Assembly (NCBI RefSeq): GCF_001046895.1
Contig: NZ_CAQI01000029.1
Span: 1-64,000, forward strand
Length of the DNA: 64,000 nt
DNA from: Pseudarthrobacter siccitolerans
GTDB taxonomy: Bacteria > Actinomycetota > Actinomycetes > Actinomycetales > Micrococcaceae
Direction of reading: 5' to 3'
The first letter of the stretch is position 1. Each line of letters begins with the position of its first letter. Position numbers and translations under genes: made by a program. The notes beneath the pieces are model-generated. The model did not search any database and was not told the origin of the DNA. It saw only the letters and a program-made list of their open reading frames with translations. Below are positions 51,868 to 62,285 of the stretch, one piece after another.

Positions 51868-52053
51868 ATGTACCAGCAGGACAGCACGCCGGTTTCACCG
51901 GCACCCACGGCGGCAGCTTCAGTCCAGGAGTTCTACCTCCCCCTCGGCGGCGGGACGGATCCGGACTTCTACCTTCCGGCGGACCGGGAGCACGTTCCCG
52001 GCCGCTTCTCGCGCTGGGTCCAGGCGCTGCCGGGCTTCAGCCGCCGTTCATAG
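51868..52053 (+). CDS. Small protein with duplicated FYLP motif, 61 aa
   Basis: A 61-aa protein: a Ser/Pro/Thr/Ala-rich start, then two similar units (EFYLPLGGG and DFYLPADRE), then a Trp-containing basic end (FSRWVQALPGFSRRS). AAGGAGG precedes the ATG and a strong terminator follows. No family is recognised. Divergent from uricase and so probably co-regulated. Confidence 0.65.
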   Translation: MYQQDSTPVSPAPTAAASVQEFYLPLGGGTDPDFYLPADREHVPGRFSRWVQALPGFSRRS

Positions 52054-52143
52054 CAGGCGCACAACGGGCCAAGGTTTCAGCAGGCCCAGCCGGCGGCGCG
52101 CATCTACGCTGGCGACGCGCACCTTCAATTCCGCTGCGCAAAA

Positions 52144-52179
52144 GGACTGGCGAGACTTTTATATGGGTCTCGCCAGTCC
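52144..52179. terminator. Bidirectional intrinsic terminator
   Basis: Thirteen-base perfect arms GGACTGGCGAGAC / GTCTCGCCAGTCC with a 10-base loop and T tracts on both strands (TTTT). It separates the convergent small gene and deaminase gene. Confidence 0.85.
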
Positions 52180-52232
52180 TTTTCTGCGTCGCAGCTGAAC
52201 CTGCGCGTCGCAGAACGGTGCTCGGAGAGTGG

Positions 52233-53591
52233 CTAGCCGTTCACCAGCCGGCGCGCGGCCGCTGAATGTTCCGTGATGAGGCCGGCGATATCGAGTCCCG
52301 GGATCTGGCCGTCCACCACGCGCCACTGTCCGCCCACCATCACCCGGTCCGCCCGGTCCGCCGCGCACAGCAGCAGCGCGGCCACAGGATCGTGGCTTCC
52401 GGAGAAGCGCAGGTCATCCAGCCGGAAGAGGGCCAGGTCCGCCTGGATCCCCGGGGCCAGCTGCCCCAGTCCGGAACGGCCGAGGACCGCCGCGGAACCG
52501 CGGGTTGCCCAGCCCAGCGCACGCTCCACCGGAACGTCGGCCCCGTACCGCAGTCGCTGGAGGTAGAGTGCCTGGCGCGCTTCCAGGATCATGTTCGAGG
52601 CATCGTTCGACGCCGAGCCGTCCACTCCCAGCCCCACGGGCGCTCCGGCGTCCTCCAGTTCCAGGACGCGGGCGGTTCCCGACGCCAGCCGCATGTTCGA
52701 GGTGGGGCAGTGCGCGACGGCGGTGCCCGCGGCCCCCAGCCTGGCAATCTCCGCGTCGCTGAAGTGGATGCCGTGGCCCAGCCAGGTGCGGTCCGTCAGC
52801 CAGCCCACGCTGTCCAGGTAGTCCACGGTCCGCAGCCCGAACATTTCCCGGCAGAAGTCCTCCTCATCCAGGGTCTCAGCCAGGTGCGTGTGCAGCCGGA
52901 CGTCCAGCCGTTCGGCGAGCGCAGCGCTTTCGGCCATGATCTCCTTGGTGACCGAAAACGGTGAGCACGGAGCCAGGGCAACCTGGATCACCGCGTCGTC
53001 GCCCCGTTCGTGGTACTGGTGCACCAGCCGTTCGCTGTCGGCCAGCACCACCTCGGCTGCCTGCACGGTTGACTGCGGCGGGAGGCCGCCGTCGTCCGTT
53101 CCCAGGGTCATGGACCCGCGGGTGAGGGTGGCGCGCATGCCCAGCCGGCGGACGGCCTCCACCTGGATATCGATCGCATCCTCAAGGCCCGCGGGGAAGA
53201 GGTAATGGTGGTCCGCCGCCGTGGTGCAGCCGGACAGCAGGAGTTCGGCCAGCGCCACCGTGGTGGCGAGCTCCAGGTCCCGCGGAGTGAGGCGCGCCCA
53301 GACCGGATACAGGTTCTGCAGCCAGGGGAACAACGGCGCATTCGCCACCGGACCCCAGGCCCGTGTCAGGGTCTGGTAGAAGTGGTGGTGCGTGTTGATC
53401 AGGCCCGGCAGCAGCACATGGTTTCCGGCGTCAAAAGTCTTGTCGCACGGCGCGGACGGCTGCTGCCCTGCGGCAAGAACCTCGGTGATAACACCGCCGC
53501 TGACCACCAGCCCGCCGGAAGCGTCGAGGTGGTTGGCGGTAAAAGCTGCCTGCGGGTTTTTGATCCACAAACGGGAAGCGGATGGCGTCAT
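52233..53591 (-). CDS. 8-oxoguanine/guanine deaminase-type amidohydrolase
   Basis: A 452-aa metallo-amidohydrolase: NTHHHFYQ (first metal site), HTHLAET, GHGIHF and DGSASND in order, as in the SsnA/8-oxoguanine deaminase and ATZ/TRZ groups. Converts guanine-type bases to xanthine-type products. In this locus it would feed xanthine dehydrogenase. Start ATG 53,591; longer frames add a non-homologous segment. Confidence 0.88.
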   Translation of the reverse strand: MTPSASRLWIKNPQAAFTANHLDASGGLVVSGGVITEVLAAGQQPSAPCDKTFDAGNHVLLPGLINTHHHFYQTLTRAWGPVANAPLFPWLQNLYPVWARLTPRDLELATTVALAELLLSGCTTAADHHYLFPAGLEDAIDIQVEAVRRLGMRATLTRGSMTLGTDDGGLPPQSTVQAAEVVLADSERLVHQYHERGDDAVIQVALAPCSPFSVTKEIMAESAALAERLDVRLHTHLAETLDEEDFCREMFGLRTVDYLDSVGWLTDRTWLGHGIHFSDAEIARLGAAGTAVAHCPTSNMRLASGTARVLELEDAGAPVGLGVDGSASNDASNMILEARQALYLQRLRYGADVPVERALGWATRGSAAVLGRSGLGQLAPGIQADLALFRLDDLRFSGSHDPVAALLLCAADRADRVMVGGQWRVVDGQIPGLDIAGLITEHSAAARRLVNG

Positions 53592-53760
53592 GGCTGTCCT
53601 TCTCTGAGCGCTGTTGGTGTCATTCCAGCTCAGTGAGGCCCTGTCTGCTGATCCAGGCGGCCGCGCCCTCGGGGTCAAGTGCCCGGAAGCGGCGCGGCTG
53701 GCACCTAGGCTAGGAGGCGCAGGCCCCGGCGTCAACGCCGCGGATTATGACCGCGGCAGG

Positions 53761-53815
53761 GTGAAACCCGCGAAACATGGATTTCACATTGCGAAATTAA
53801 AATTCCAGAAAACTA
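53761..53815. promoter_or_regulatory. AT-rich palindromic segment in divergent space
   Basis: The 408-base gap 53,592-53,999 holds no gene. This part carries GTGAAA (53,761) with TTTCAC (53,782), TTTC-N7-GAAA (53,782-53,796) and GAAATT-AA-AATTCC. It is the likely shared promoter and operator of the two deaminase genes. No repressor can be named. Confidence 0.35.
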
Positions 53816-53999
53816 TGGCGCAGCCCACAATCCGGTGCTAATCTCGATCTTGCCAAAGGCGGGCACCCGGTCACCGGGAAGCTATCTACCAGGCGCAACT
53901 TAACCTTCACAGCACATGCTGAAGCCTGGTAACCGTTCGCACCTGGTTCTACTGGTCCTGCAAGCGGCAACGGGCTTCCCGGCAAAAGGAAGTCGCATC

Positions 54000-54494
54000 A
54001 TGAGTACCACCGTCACGGCCGAACAGTTCTTGGCCAGATCCATCAGGTTGGCCACGGCCAACGTCCTGAACAGCGGGGGCCCCTTCGGAGCCATGATCGT
54101 TACGGCTGACGGCCGGGCGTTCGACGGCGTCAACCGCGTCACCGCGGACAACGATCCCACCGCGCACGCCGAAGTCACTGCAATCCGCACGGCCTGCCGC
54201 GAACTTGGCACCTTCGATCTCAGCGGAGCTATCCTCTACACCAGCTGCGAGCCGTGCCCCATGTGCCTGGCCTCCGCGCTCTGGGCCCGGGTCGATAAGG
54301 TGGTCTTCGCTGCCGATCGGCATGACGCCGCCTCCGTTGGCTTCGATGACGCCGTCTTCTACGAATACTTCGACAACCAGGACAGGGACTCCCTGATGCC
54401 GGTCTCGAAGCTGGTGCTGGACGATCCCGAGGCCCCCGCCCCGCTGGAACCGTTCAACACCTGGAACACACTCGAAACCAGGATCGACTACTAG
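54000..54494 (+). CDS. Nucleobase deaminase (guanine/cytidine deaminase fold)
   Basis: A 164-aa zinc deaminase: HAEVTAIR (zinc His and proton-shuttle Glu) and SCEPCPMC (two zinc Cys). The FYEYFDNQDR segment resembles bacterial guanine deaminases such as GuaD. Deaminates guanine to xanthine. ATG 54,000 follows AAAGGAAG. In operon with the permease that follows (14 nt). Confidence 0.92.
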   Translation: MSTTVTAEQFLARSIRLATANVLNSGGPFGAMIVTADGRAFDGVNRVTADNDPTAHAEVTAIRTACRELGTFDLSGAILYTSCEPCPMCLASALWARVDKVVFAADRHDAASVGFDDAVFYEYFDNQDRDSLMPVSKLVLDDPEAPAPLEPFNTWNTLETRIDY

Positions 54495-54508
54495 GCCCGG
54501 CGGCTGAC

Positions 54509-56029
54509 ATGACCATCCTGGACAACTCACACGAGGAGCATTCGGCTCCAAGCACCCGCAGCCAAAGGCCCGCGAACAGCACCCCCCAACCGCCGGCGTC
54601 GGACTCGTTCCTGGACCGGTTCTTCCAGGTCACCCAGCGCGGCTCCACCCTGGCCCGCGAGTTCCGCGGCGGCCTGGTCACCTTCTTCACCATGGCGTAC
54701 ATCGTCATCCTCAACCCCCTGATCCTGGGCGGTTTCAGCGCGGACAACGCCCCCACCGACGTCGCCGGGGGCTGGCTCTCCGCCGCGCAGGTGGGCGCCG
54801 TCACCGGACTCACCGCCGGCGTGATGACCATCCTGTTCGGCCTCATCGCCAACCTGCCTTTCGGTCTCGCCGCCGGACTCGGCATCAACTCCTTCCTGGC
54901 CGTCTCCGTGATCCAGGAGGTCACCTGGGCGGAGGCCATGGGCCTGGTGGTGATCAACGGCATCCTGATTGTCCTGTTCGGAATCACCGGCGCCCGCACC
55001 GCCATCTTCCGGGCAGTGCCGAAGGAGCTGAAGGCCGCCATCACGGTGGGCATCGGCCTGTTCATCGCCTTCATCGGCTTTGTTGACTCGGGCTTCGTCA
55101 AGGCGACGGCGGGCGGCCCGCCGGTCCAGCTGGGCAACGGCGGCTCCATCACCTCCATTCCCACCCTGGTGTTCATCGTGGGCCTGCTGGCCATGGGCAT
55201 CCTGGTGGCACGCAAGGTCCAGGGCGGCCTGCTGATCGGCATTGTGGCCACCACTTTCCTGGCCGCCGTCGTCGAAGCCATCCTGCACCTCGGCCCCGCG
55301 AGCGCCACCAACCCCGGCGGCTGGCACCTGAACACCCCGGTCCTGTCCGGGCAGCTGGTGTCCGCACCGGACCTGGCCCTGGTGGGACAGTTCGACCTGT
55401 TCGGAGCCTTCGGCAGGATCGGCGGACTCGCGGCCACCATGCTGGTGTTCACCCTGGTGTTCACCAACTTCTTCGACGCCATGGGCACCATGACCGGCCT
55501 GGCCAAGAGCGCCGGCGTGGCGCACAAGGACGGTACGTTCCCCCGGCTGAAATCCGCCTTCATCGTGGAAGGCTTCGGGGCAATCGCGGGCGGGGCAACC
55601 TCCGGCTCCTCCAACACCGTGTACATCGACTCCGCCGCCGGCATCGGCGAAGGAGCCCGGACCGGCCTGGCATCGGTAGTGACCGGCGTCCTCTTCCTCG
55701 GTTCCATGTTCCTCACCCCTCTCACCAGCGTGGTCCCGCTCGAGGTAGCCGCCGCAGCGCTGGTGGTGGTGGGCGCGATGATGATGGCGCAGATCCGCGA
55801 GATCAAGTTCAGCAAGTTCACCGTGGCACTGCCGGCCTTCCTCACCATCGTCACCATGCCGCTGAGCTACTCGATCGCCAACGGCATCGGCGTGGGCTTC
55901 ATCAGCTGGGCCATCATCGGCGCCGCATCCGGCAAGGCGAAGAAGGTCCATCCGCTGATGTGGGTGGTCAGCGCCGGGTTCCTGGTGTACTTCGCCCGCG
56001 GTCCGATCAACCTGCTCCTGGGCGCCTGA
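54509..56029 (+). CDS. AzgA-type adenine/guanine permease
   Basis: A 506-aa NCS2 transporter: FRGGLVTFFTMAYIVILNP near the start, GLAAGLGINSFLAV, and NFFDAMGTMTGLAK with GATSGSSNTVYIDSAAGIGEGARTG, all AzgA signatures. Imports purine bases for the deaminases and XDH. An N-terminal 35-residue disordered extension precedes the first segment. Confidence 0.93.
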   Translation: MTILDNSHEEHSAPSTRSQRPANSTPQPPASDSFLDRFFQVTQRGSTLAREFRGGLVTFFTMAYIVILNPLILGGFSADNAPTDVAGGWLSAAQVGAVTGLTAGVMTILFGLIANLPFGLAAGLGINSFLAVSVIQEVTWAEAMGLVVINGILIVLFGITGARTAIFRAVPKELKAAITVGIGLFIAFIGFVDSGFVKATAGGPPVQLGNGGSITSIPTLVFIVGLLAMGILVARKVQGGLLIGIVATTFLAAVVEAILHLGPASATNPGGWHLNTPVLSGQLVSAPDLALVGQFDLFGAFGRIGGLAATMLVFTLVFTNFFDAMGTMTGLAKSAGVAHKDGTFPRLKSAFIVEGFGAIAGGATSGSSNTVYIDSAAGIGEGARTGLASVVTGVLFLGSMFLTPLTSVVPLEVAAAALVVVGAMMMAQIREIKFSKFTVALPAFLTIVTMPLSYSIANGIGVGFISWAIIGAASGKAKKVHPLMWVVSAGFLVYFARGPINLLLGA

Positions 56030-56128
56030 GCTCCATTCCGACTACCGGGGCCGGGCCAATGCTTGGCCCGGCCCCCAATAGGAACGACAATATGGACACC
56101 ACCGCAGCGCGGAAGAAGGAGTGCCGCC

Positions 56129-57385
56129 ATGCTTGACCTGATCCCTTCACTGAGTGGCTGGGCCCCGGCCCTTGCCCATCAGCGGTTTGCGGTGGCCACC
56201 ATCATGCGGGCCAGCGGCTCGGTTCCCCGGCCCGTGGGCACTTCCATGCTGGTGTCCGACGGCGGCGCGGTCCTGGGCAGCCTCTCCGGCGGCTGCGTCG
56301 AGGGCGCCGTTGTGGCGGCGGCATTGGAGTCAATGGACGACGGCGTCACCCGCCTTGAGACCTTCGGCTTCAGTGCCGAGGATGCCTTCGCCGCCGGGCT
56401 CACCTGCGGGGGAGAGCTGGACGTGCATATCGAGCCGGCCAACCTGGATGACCGCTGCGCGCTCGGCGAAGCGGTCCGGCAGCTGGCAGCTTACGGGCCG
56501 GACGAGCCGGTGGCGCTGGTCCGGAACCTGGATGTGGCTGGACGAGCCGGTGGCGGCAGCAACGCTGTCGTTATTGCGGACCCCGGCTCCGCCAGCGTGA
56601 CCGGGCATCCGGCACTGGCTGCCCTGCTGGATTTGTTGCCGGGCGCGGCCGCGGACCCGGACGCAGAACGGGCCCGGGCTGTCCAGCTCGAGTCCTTCCT
56701 GCGTGCCGGCAGCACCGGCGTCCTGGATCTGGCCGGTGCCGGCCTGTGCGCCGGCGGGGCCGCCGTGCTGGTGGAGTCCCGGCTCGCGCCGGCCCGCCTG
56801 CTGGTGTTCGGCGCCAACGACTTCAGCGCCGCGCTCCTCCCTGCTGCCAAACCCCTGGGCTACCACGTGACACTGGTGGACGCCCGTCCAGCCTTTGCCG
56901 CGCAGGCACGGTTCCGGACAGCCGATGAGGTGGTGGCAGCATGGCCGCATCAATACCTTGCAGCGGAGGCTGCCGCGGGACGCGTGGATGCCCGGACCGT
57001 GATCTGCGTCCTCACCCACGACCCCAAGTTCGATATTCCCCTGCTCCACACCGCGCTGGCGCTGGACGTCGCCTTCATCGGGGCCCTCGGGTCGCGGCGC
57101 AGCCACGCGCAACGGGTGGACGCGCTGCTGGACCGGGGAGTCCGGCCCGAGCGGATCGCCCAGCTCCACTCGCCGCTGGGCCTGGACATCGGGGCAGTCA
57201 CTCCCGCCGAAGTAGCTGTCTCCGTCCTGGCCGAGCTCATCGCAGCCCGCACCGCAGCAGTATCCCACCAGCCGTTGAGGGAAACCTCCGGCCCCATCCA
57301 CCAACCGGCGGCGCCAACTGCAGAAAAACCAGCCAAGGTGCCAGCCCCCAACAATGTTAAACAGCAGGAGATCGCATGGACATGA
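56129..57385 (+). CDS. xdhC: XdhC-family molybdenum hydroxylase maturation factor
   Basis: A 418-aa chaperone that binds sulphurated molybdenum cofactor for insertion into XDH. N-terminal XdhC domain (ATIMRASGSVPRPVGTSMLV, GSLSGGCVEGAV) and C-terminal Rossmann part (LLVFGANDFSAALLPAAK, GALGSRRSHAQRV). The last 45 residues are Pro/Ala-rich. GAAGGAG precedes the ATG. Overlaps the next gene by 10 nt. Confidence 0.93.
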   Translation: MLDLIPSLSGWAPALAHQRFAVATIMRASGSVPRPVGTSMLVSDGGAVLGSLSGGCVEGAVVAAALESMDDGVTRLETFGFSAEDAFAAGLTCGGELDVHIEPANLDDRCALGEAVRQLAAYGPDEPVALVRNLDVAGRAGGGSNAVVIADPGSASVTGHPALAALLDLLPGAAADPDAERARAVQLESFLRAGSTGVLDLAGAGLCAGGAAVLVESRLAPARLLVFGANDFSAALLPAAKPLGYHVTLVDARPAFAAQARFRTADEVVAAWPHQYLAAEAAAGRVDARTVICVLTHDPKFDIPLLHTALALDVAFIGALGSRRSHAQRVDALLDRGVRPERIAQLHSPLGLDIGAVTPAEVAVSVLAELIAARTAAVSHQPLRETSGPIHQPAAPTAEKPAKVPAPNNVKQQEIAWT

Positions 57386-58311
57386 ACACCATCGAGTCGG
57401 TGGTTCCCACCACCGACCCCGGGCAATGGCGCGATGGCGACGCCTGGCTGGCCGGCGGCACGGTGCTGTTCTCCTACGGCAGCCTGGCGTTCGGGCCGCA
57501 GCCGCTGAAGCGCCTCCTGGACCTGGGATCCGCAGGCTGGACCCCGGTCACTGTCACGGACGCCGGCATCGAACTCGCCGCCACCTGCACGGTGGCTGAG
57601 CTGTACAAGCTTCCCGAAATGCCCGAAGCCGCAGGCCGCAGCTGGCCCGGCCTGGAGCTGGTCCGCCCCTGCTGCGATTCCTTCGTGGCCTCCTTCAAGG
57701 TGTGGAACATGTCCACCGTGGGCGGCAACCTGTGTACGTCCCTGCCTGCCGGCCCCCTGATTTCGCTCTGCGCCGGGCTGGACGGCACTGCCACCATCCT
57801 CGGCCCCGACGGCGCCGCCCGCAGCGTGCCCGTCACCGAGTTCGTTACCGGCGACGCGCAAAACTGCCTGGCACCCGGCGAGCTCCTGCGCAGCATCCAG
57901 CTCCCGGCGTCGGCCCTTGCCTCCCGGGTGGCGTTCCGGCGCCTCTCGCTGAGCAACCTCGGCAGGTCCGGGGTGCTGCTGATCGGACGGTTCGACGGCG
58001 GCACGTCCTTTGTCCTCACCGTCACCGCTGCCACCCGGCGGCCTGTGCAGCTGCGCTTCGACGCACTGCCGGACACGGACACGCTGGCCGCGGCGCTTGA
58101 TGAGGCAATCCCGGCAGACCTTTACCACCACGACATCCACGGCCTGCCTGCCTGGCGCCGGGACATGACCTACCGCCTGGCGGAGGAGATCCGCGCCGAG
58201 CTCGCTGCCCCCGAAGGGGCGCCCGGGCTCCGGGCCTCCGGCGACTTCTGGCCGCCGTTGGACCGCGGACTCCACTCACCGGGACTTCACGTACAGCAGG
58301 AAGGGGCCTGA
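57376..58311 (+). CDS. Xanthine dehydrogenase-type FAD-binding subunit
   Basis: A 311-aa FAD subunit: LAGGTVLFSYGS (dinucleotide loop, usual AGGTDL) and STVGGNLCTSLPAGPL. It passes electrons from the FeS centres to NAD or another acceptor. Separate here, whereas the other two parts are fused. Stop to next start 2 nt. Confidence 0.9.
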   Translation: MDMNTIESVVPTTDPGQWRDGDAWLAGGTVLFSYGSLAFGPQPLKRLLDLGSAGWTPVTVTDAGIELAATCTVAELYKLPEMPEAAGRSWPGLELVRPCCDSFVASFKVWNMSTVGGNLCTSLPAGPLISLCAGLDGTATILGPDGAARSVPVTEFVTGDAQNCLAPGELLRSIQLPASALASRVAFRRLSLSNLGRSGVLLIGRFDGGTSFVLTVTAATRRPVQLRFDALPDTDTLAAALDEAIPADLYHHDIHGLPAWRRDMTYRLAEEIRAELAAPEGAPGLRASGDFWPPLDRGLHSPGLHVQQEGA

Positions 58312-58313
58312 GC

Positions 58314-61142
58314 ATGGCCATCGAGATCAACGGCGTTCCGGCCGGAACGGAACCGCGCCCCGGGCAGTGCCTGCGCACCTTCCTGCGGGAACAGGGCAAC
58401 CTGGGCGTCAAGAAGGGTTGCGACGGCGGCGACTGCGGCGCCTGCACCGTGCACGTGGACGGCACCCCCGTCCACAGTTGCATCTACCCGGCCGTCCGGG
58501 CGGAAGGGCATGCCGTCACCACCATCGAGGGACTGGCGTCAAGTGCCGGGGCGGACCTGCACCCCGTGCAGCAGCAGTTTATGGAGCGGCAGGGCTTCCA
58601 GTGCGGCTTCTGCACGGCCGGCATGGTGATGACGGCAGCGACGTTCGACGACGACCAGAAGGAAAACCTGCCGCGGAACCTGAAAGGCAACCTTTGCCGC
58701 TGCACGGGATACCGGGCCATCTCCGACGCTGTCTGCGGGCACGCCGGCCACCCCGATCCCCAGGGCCCCGGCTCCGGAATCGCGGGGGAGGGGCAGCCGG
58801 ATCCTGCCCCGGGACAGCTTGGTGACGACGTTCCCGCACCGGCCAGCCGGGCGGTGGTCACCGGGACCGCCCGGTACACACTGGACGTCCCGGCGGACCA
58901 GCTGCAGGGCCTGCTCCACCTCAAGCTCCTGCGCTCGCCGCATGCGCACGCCCGGGTTCTGTCCATTGACACTGGCGCTGCCTTGAAGGTCCCCGGCGTT
59001 GTTGCGGTCTTCACCCACCAAGACGCGCCGGAACAGCTGTTTTCCACCGCGCAGCACGAACTGTTCACGGACGACCCCGACGATACCCGCGTGCTGGATG
59101 ACGTGGTGCGGTTCCGGGGCCAGCGGGTTGCCGCGGTGGTAGCTGAAACCGTGGCCGCAGCCGAAGCGGGTGTGCGGGCGCTGGACGTTGCCTACGAGGA
59201 ACTGCCCGCGGTCTTCACACCGCAGGATGCACTGGCCCCCGGCGCACCGCTGGTGCACGGCGACAAGGAGGGGCCGGCGTCGCGCATTTCCCGGCCGGAC
59301 CGCAATGTGGTGGCCGAGCTGCACTCCGAATTGGGGAGCGTGGCCGAGGGCTTCGCCCGGGCCGACTTCATCCACGAACAGACGTACCAGACCCAGCGCG
59401 TGCAGCACGTGGCACTGGAAACCCACGCGGCCATCGCGTCGGTGGACAGCGACGGGCGGCTGCAGGTCCGCACCTCCAGCCAGGTTCCGTTCCTGGTCCG
59501 CCGGACGTTGTGCCGGGTCTTCGGGCTTCCGGAGGAGCAGGTCCACGTGATGGCCGGCCGGGTAGGCGGCGGCTTCGGCGGCAAGCAGGAGGTCCTGACC
59601 GAGGACATCGTGGCGCTCGCGGCCTTGAAACTGGGGCGGCCGGTCCAGCTCGAACTGACCAGGACCGAGCAGTTCACCGCCACCACCACACGGCATCCCT
59701 TCACCATCAAACTCCGCGCCGGCACCAGCAACGACGGCCGGCTCACAGCCCTGGAACTGGAGGTCCTGACCAACACCGGCGCGTACGGCAACCACGGGCC
59801 GGGTGTGATGTTCCACGGCTGCGGCGAATCCCTGAGCGTCTACAACTGCGCCAACAAAAAGGTGGACGCCCACGCGATGTACACCAACACGGTCCCGGCC
59901 GGGGCATTCCGCGGCTACGGGCTGAGCCAGATGATCTTCGCGATCGAGTCCGCCATGGATGAACTCGCGGCAGGCATCGGGATGGATCCGTTCGAATTCC
60001 GCCGCCGGAACATGGTGCGGGAGGGCGACCTGATGCTGTCCACCCAACCGGATCCCGAGGAGGACGTCCACTACGGCAGCTACGGGCTGGACCAATGCCT
60101 GAGCCTGGTCCGCGACGCACTGGCGCGCGGCCGGGAGCGGTACCGTGCCGCCGGCCTCGATGAGCTGGGACCTGAATGGCTGACCGGCGAGGGGACCGCG
60201 CTCTCCATGATCGACACCGTGCCCCCGCGCGGCCACTTCGCCCATTCCCGGCTCCGGCTCCTGCCGGACGGAACGTACCAGGCCGACGTCGGGACCGCCG
60301 AATTCGGCAACGGCACCACCACGGTCCACGCCCAGCTGGCCGCCACGGCACTGTCCACCGAAGCCGCCAAGGTTGTGGTCCGGCAGTCCGATACCGACCT
60401 GGTGGAGCACGACACCGGCGCGTTTGGTTCCGCCGGGACGGTAGTGGCAGGAAAGGCAACACTGGCCGCCGCCGAGGAACTGGCAGTGCGCATCCGGGCT
60501 TTTGCCGCCGGCATCCACCAGACCCAGGCGTCCGCCTGCCTTCTCGACGGCGACTCCGTAGTCATTGACGGAACTCCCGTGGCACTGGCGGAACTTGCGC
60601 AGGCGGCTGCGGACGCCGGCGTCGAACTTGCGGCCGAGGGGCGCTGGGGCGGGACCCCGCGGTCCGTGGCATTCAACGTGCACGGCTTCCGGGTGGCGGT
60701 GAACCGCGGCACGGGCGAGCTGAAGATCCTGCAAAGCGTGCAGGCGGCGGATGCCGGCGTGGTGGTGAACCCGCGCCAGTGCCGCGGCCAGATTGAGGGC
60801 GGGATTGCGCAGGCGATCGGGGCGGCACTGTATGAGGAAGTGGTGATTGACGACGCCGGGCGGGTGACCACCGACATTCTGCGGCAGTACCACATTCCCA
60901 CCTTCGCGGACGTGCCGCGCAGCGAGGTGTACTTCGCCGACACCAATGACAAGATGGGCCCGCTGGGTGCCAAATCCATGAGCGAGAGCCCGTTCAATCC
61001 GGTGGCCCCGGCGCTCGCCAACGCCATCCGGAACGCCACCGGCGTGCGCTTCGCATCGCTCCCCATCGCCCGGGACAAGATCTACCTGGGGCTCAAGGGG
61101 GCGGGGCTGGTGCCGAACCTGCAGCGCTCGGGCCTGTCCTGA
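58314..61142 (+). CDS. Xanthine dehydrogenase, fused FeS and molybdenum subunit
   Basis: A 942-aa fusion. Two [2Fe-2S] clusters: Cys36, 41, 44, 56 and Cys97, 100, 128, 130 (CGFCTAG, CRCTGY). The molybdenum domain follows a Gly/Pro-rich linker (about 140-175): [12 protein letters not shown] (cofactor Gln), AFRGYGLSQ, and a conserved Glu in [10 protein letters not shown], where most relatives have KGxGE. Oxidises hypoxanthine and xanthine to urate, supplying the uricase. Fusion of the small and large subunits without the FAD domain is uncommon. Confidence 0.93.
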   Translation: MAIEINGVPAGTEPRPGQCLRTFLREQGNLGVKKGCDGGDCGACTVHVDGTPVHSCIYPAVRAEGHAVTTIEGLASSAGADLHPVQQQFMERQGFQCGFCTAGMVMTAATFDDDQKENLPRNLKGNLCRCTGYRAISDAVCGHAGHPDPQGPGSGIAGEGQPDPAPGQLGDDVPAPASRAVVTGTARYTLDVPADQLQGLLHLKLLRSPHAHARVLSIDTGAALKVPGVVAVFTHQDAPEQLFSTAQHELFTDDPDDTRVLDDVVRFRGQRVAAVVAETVAAAEAGVRALDVAYEELPAVFTPQDALAPGAPLVHGDKEGPASRISRPDRNVVAELHSELGSVAEGFARADFIHEQTYQTQRVQHVALETHAAIASVDSDGRLQVRTSSQVPFLVRRTLCRVFGLPEEQVHVMAGRVGGGFGGKQEVLTEDIVALAALKLGRPVQLELTRTEQFTATTTRHPFTIKLRAGTSNDGRLTALELEVLTNTGAYGNHGPGVMFHGCGESLSVYNCANKKVDAHAMYTNTVPAGAFRGYGLSQMIFAIESAMDELAAGIGMDPFEFRRRNMVREGDLMLSTQPDPEEDVHYGSYGLDQCLSLVRDALARGRERYRAAGLDELGPEWLTGEGTALSMIDTVPPRGHFAHSRLRLLPDGTYQADVGTAEFGNGTTTVHAQLAATALSTEAAKVVVRQSDTDLVEHDTGAFGSAGTVVAGKATLAAAEELAVRIRAFAAGIHQTQASACLLDGDSVVIDGTPVALAELAQAAADAGVELAAEGRWGGTPRSVAFNVHGFRVAVNRGTGELKILQSVQAADAGVVVNPRQCRGQIEGGIAQAIGAALYEEVVIDDAGRVTTDILRQYHIPTFADVPRSEVYFADTNDKMGPLGAKSMSESPFNPVAPALANAIRNATGVRFASLPIARDKIYLGLKGAGLVPNLQRSGLS

Positions 61143-61192
61143 CCAACGCGGGGTCACAAAAGGCCGCCTGAGGCGCGTCCAGAGGGCCAAAT

Positions 61193-61228
61193 CTGACCCC
61201 GCCTTGCATCGTTGCATATAGTCGAGGG
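61193..61228 (+). promoter_or_regulatory. Promoter of the aldo/keto reductase (leaderless)
   Basis: CTGACC and TATAGT are spaced 18 bp; the -10 ends 6 bases before the ATG, so the mRNA would start at or next to the start codon. Confidence 0.5.
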
Positions 61229-62209
61229 ATGGAACAGCGGATTTTAGGCAAGACCGGACGGAACGTGTCCATTGTGGGGCTGGGAACCTGGCAGCTTGGT
61301 GCGGATTGGGGCAACGTCGACCCGGCCCAGGCCCAGGCGATCCTGGCTGCTTCCGTGGAAGCGGGCGTGAACTTCTTCGACACCGCAGACGTCTATGGCG
61401 ACGGCAAGAGCGAGCAGGCCATCGGAAAGTTCCTGGCGGACAACCCGGGGCTGGACATCACGGTGGCCACCAAGATGGGCCGCCGGGTGGACCAGAAGCC
61501 GGAGCACTACACGCTGGCCAACTTCCGCCAGTGGGTGGACCGGTCCCGCAAGAACCTGGGCACGGACACGCTGGACCTGGTCCAGCTGCACTGCCCGCCT
61601 ACTCCCGTGTACAGCAACGCCGAGGTCTACGACGCCCTGGATACCCTGGTGTCCGAGGGAGCCATCCGCAACTACGGCGTGAGCGTGGAGCGCACCGACG
61701 AGGCCCTGGAAGCGATCCGGCACGAGGGCACCGCCTCCGTGCAGATCATCCTGAACGCCTTCCGGCTCAAGCCCCTGGACGAAGTCCTTCCGGCGGCCAA
61801 GGCCGCGAACGTGGGGATCATCGCGCGGGTGCCGCTTGCCTCCGGGCTGCTCTCGGGCAAGTACACGAAGGAGACCTCCTTCGCCGAGAACGACCACCGG
61901 AACTACAACCGCAACGGCGACTCCTTCGACGTCGGCGAGACGTTCTCGGGTGTGGACTACGAACTGGGCCTGAAGGCCGTGGCCGAGTTCCAACAGATTG
62001 TCCCCGCCGGCGCGAGCACTGCCCAGGCTGCCATCGCCTGGATTGCCGCGCAGGACGGCGTCACCACAGTGATCCCCGGCGCGCGCAACGTTGAGCAGGC
62101 GGCAGCGAATGCCGCCGCCGCGTCCGCGAGTGTCAGTGAGGATTTCGACGGCGGCGTGCGCTGGATCTACGACCACTACTTCCGCGACGCCATCCACCCG
62201 CGCTGGTAA
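61229..62209 (+). CDS. Aldo/keto reductase
   Basis: A 326-aa NADPH-dependent reductase: GLGTWQLGADWG, catalytic Asp-Tyr in FFDTADVYGDGKSE, Lys in ATKMGRR and a phosphate loop near IPGARNVEQ. Substrate unknown. Probably separately transcribed from the purine genes (own leaderless promoter). Confidence 0.92.
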   Translation: MEQRILGKTGRNVSIVGLGTWQLGADWGNVDPAQAQAILAASVEAGVNFFDTADVYGDGKSEQAIGKFLADNPGLDITVATKMGRRVDQKPEHYTLANFRQWVDRSRKNLGTDTLDLVQLHCPPTPVYSNAEVYDALDTLVSEGAIRNYGVSVERTDEALEAIRHEGTASVQIILNAFRLKPLDEVLPAAKAANVGIIARVPLASGLLSGKYTKETSFAENDHRNYNRNGDSFDVGETFSGVDYELGLKAVAEFQQIVPAGASTAQAAIAWIAAQDGVTTVIPGARNVEQAAANAAAASASVSEDFDGGVRWIYDHYFRDAIHPRW

Positions 62210-62285
62210 CGTTCGCCGCCTGCCCCCTGGCTCGCTTCGCTCGCCACGGGGACCCCGGGCGGCTCTCTTACGGCTGGGAGCTTTG

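Noticed and set aside
58539..61217. An 892-aa open frame on the minus strand opposite the XDH fusion gene
   Set aside because: Arg/Gly/His-rich with no domain pattern; the plus-strand frame has complete XDH motifs. It is a high-GC shadow.
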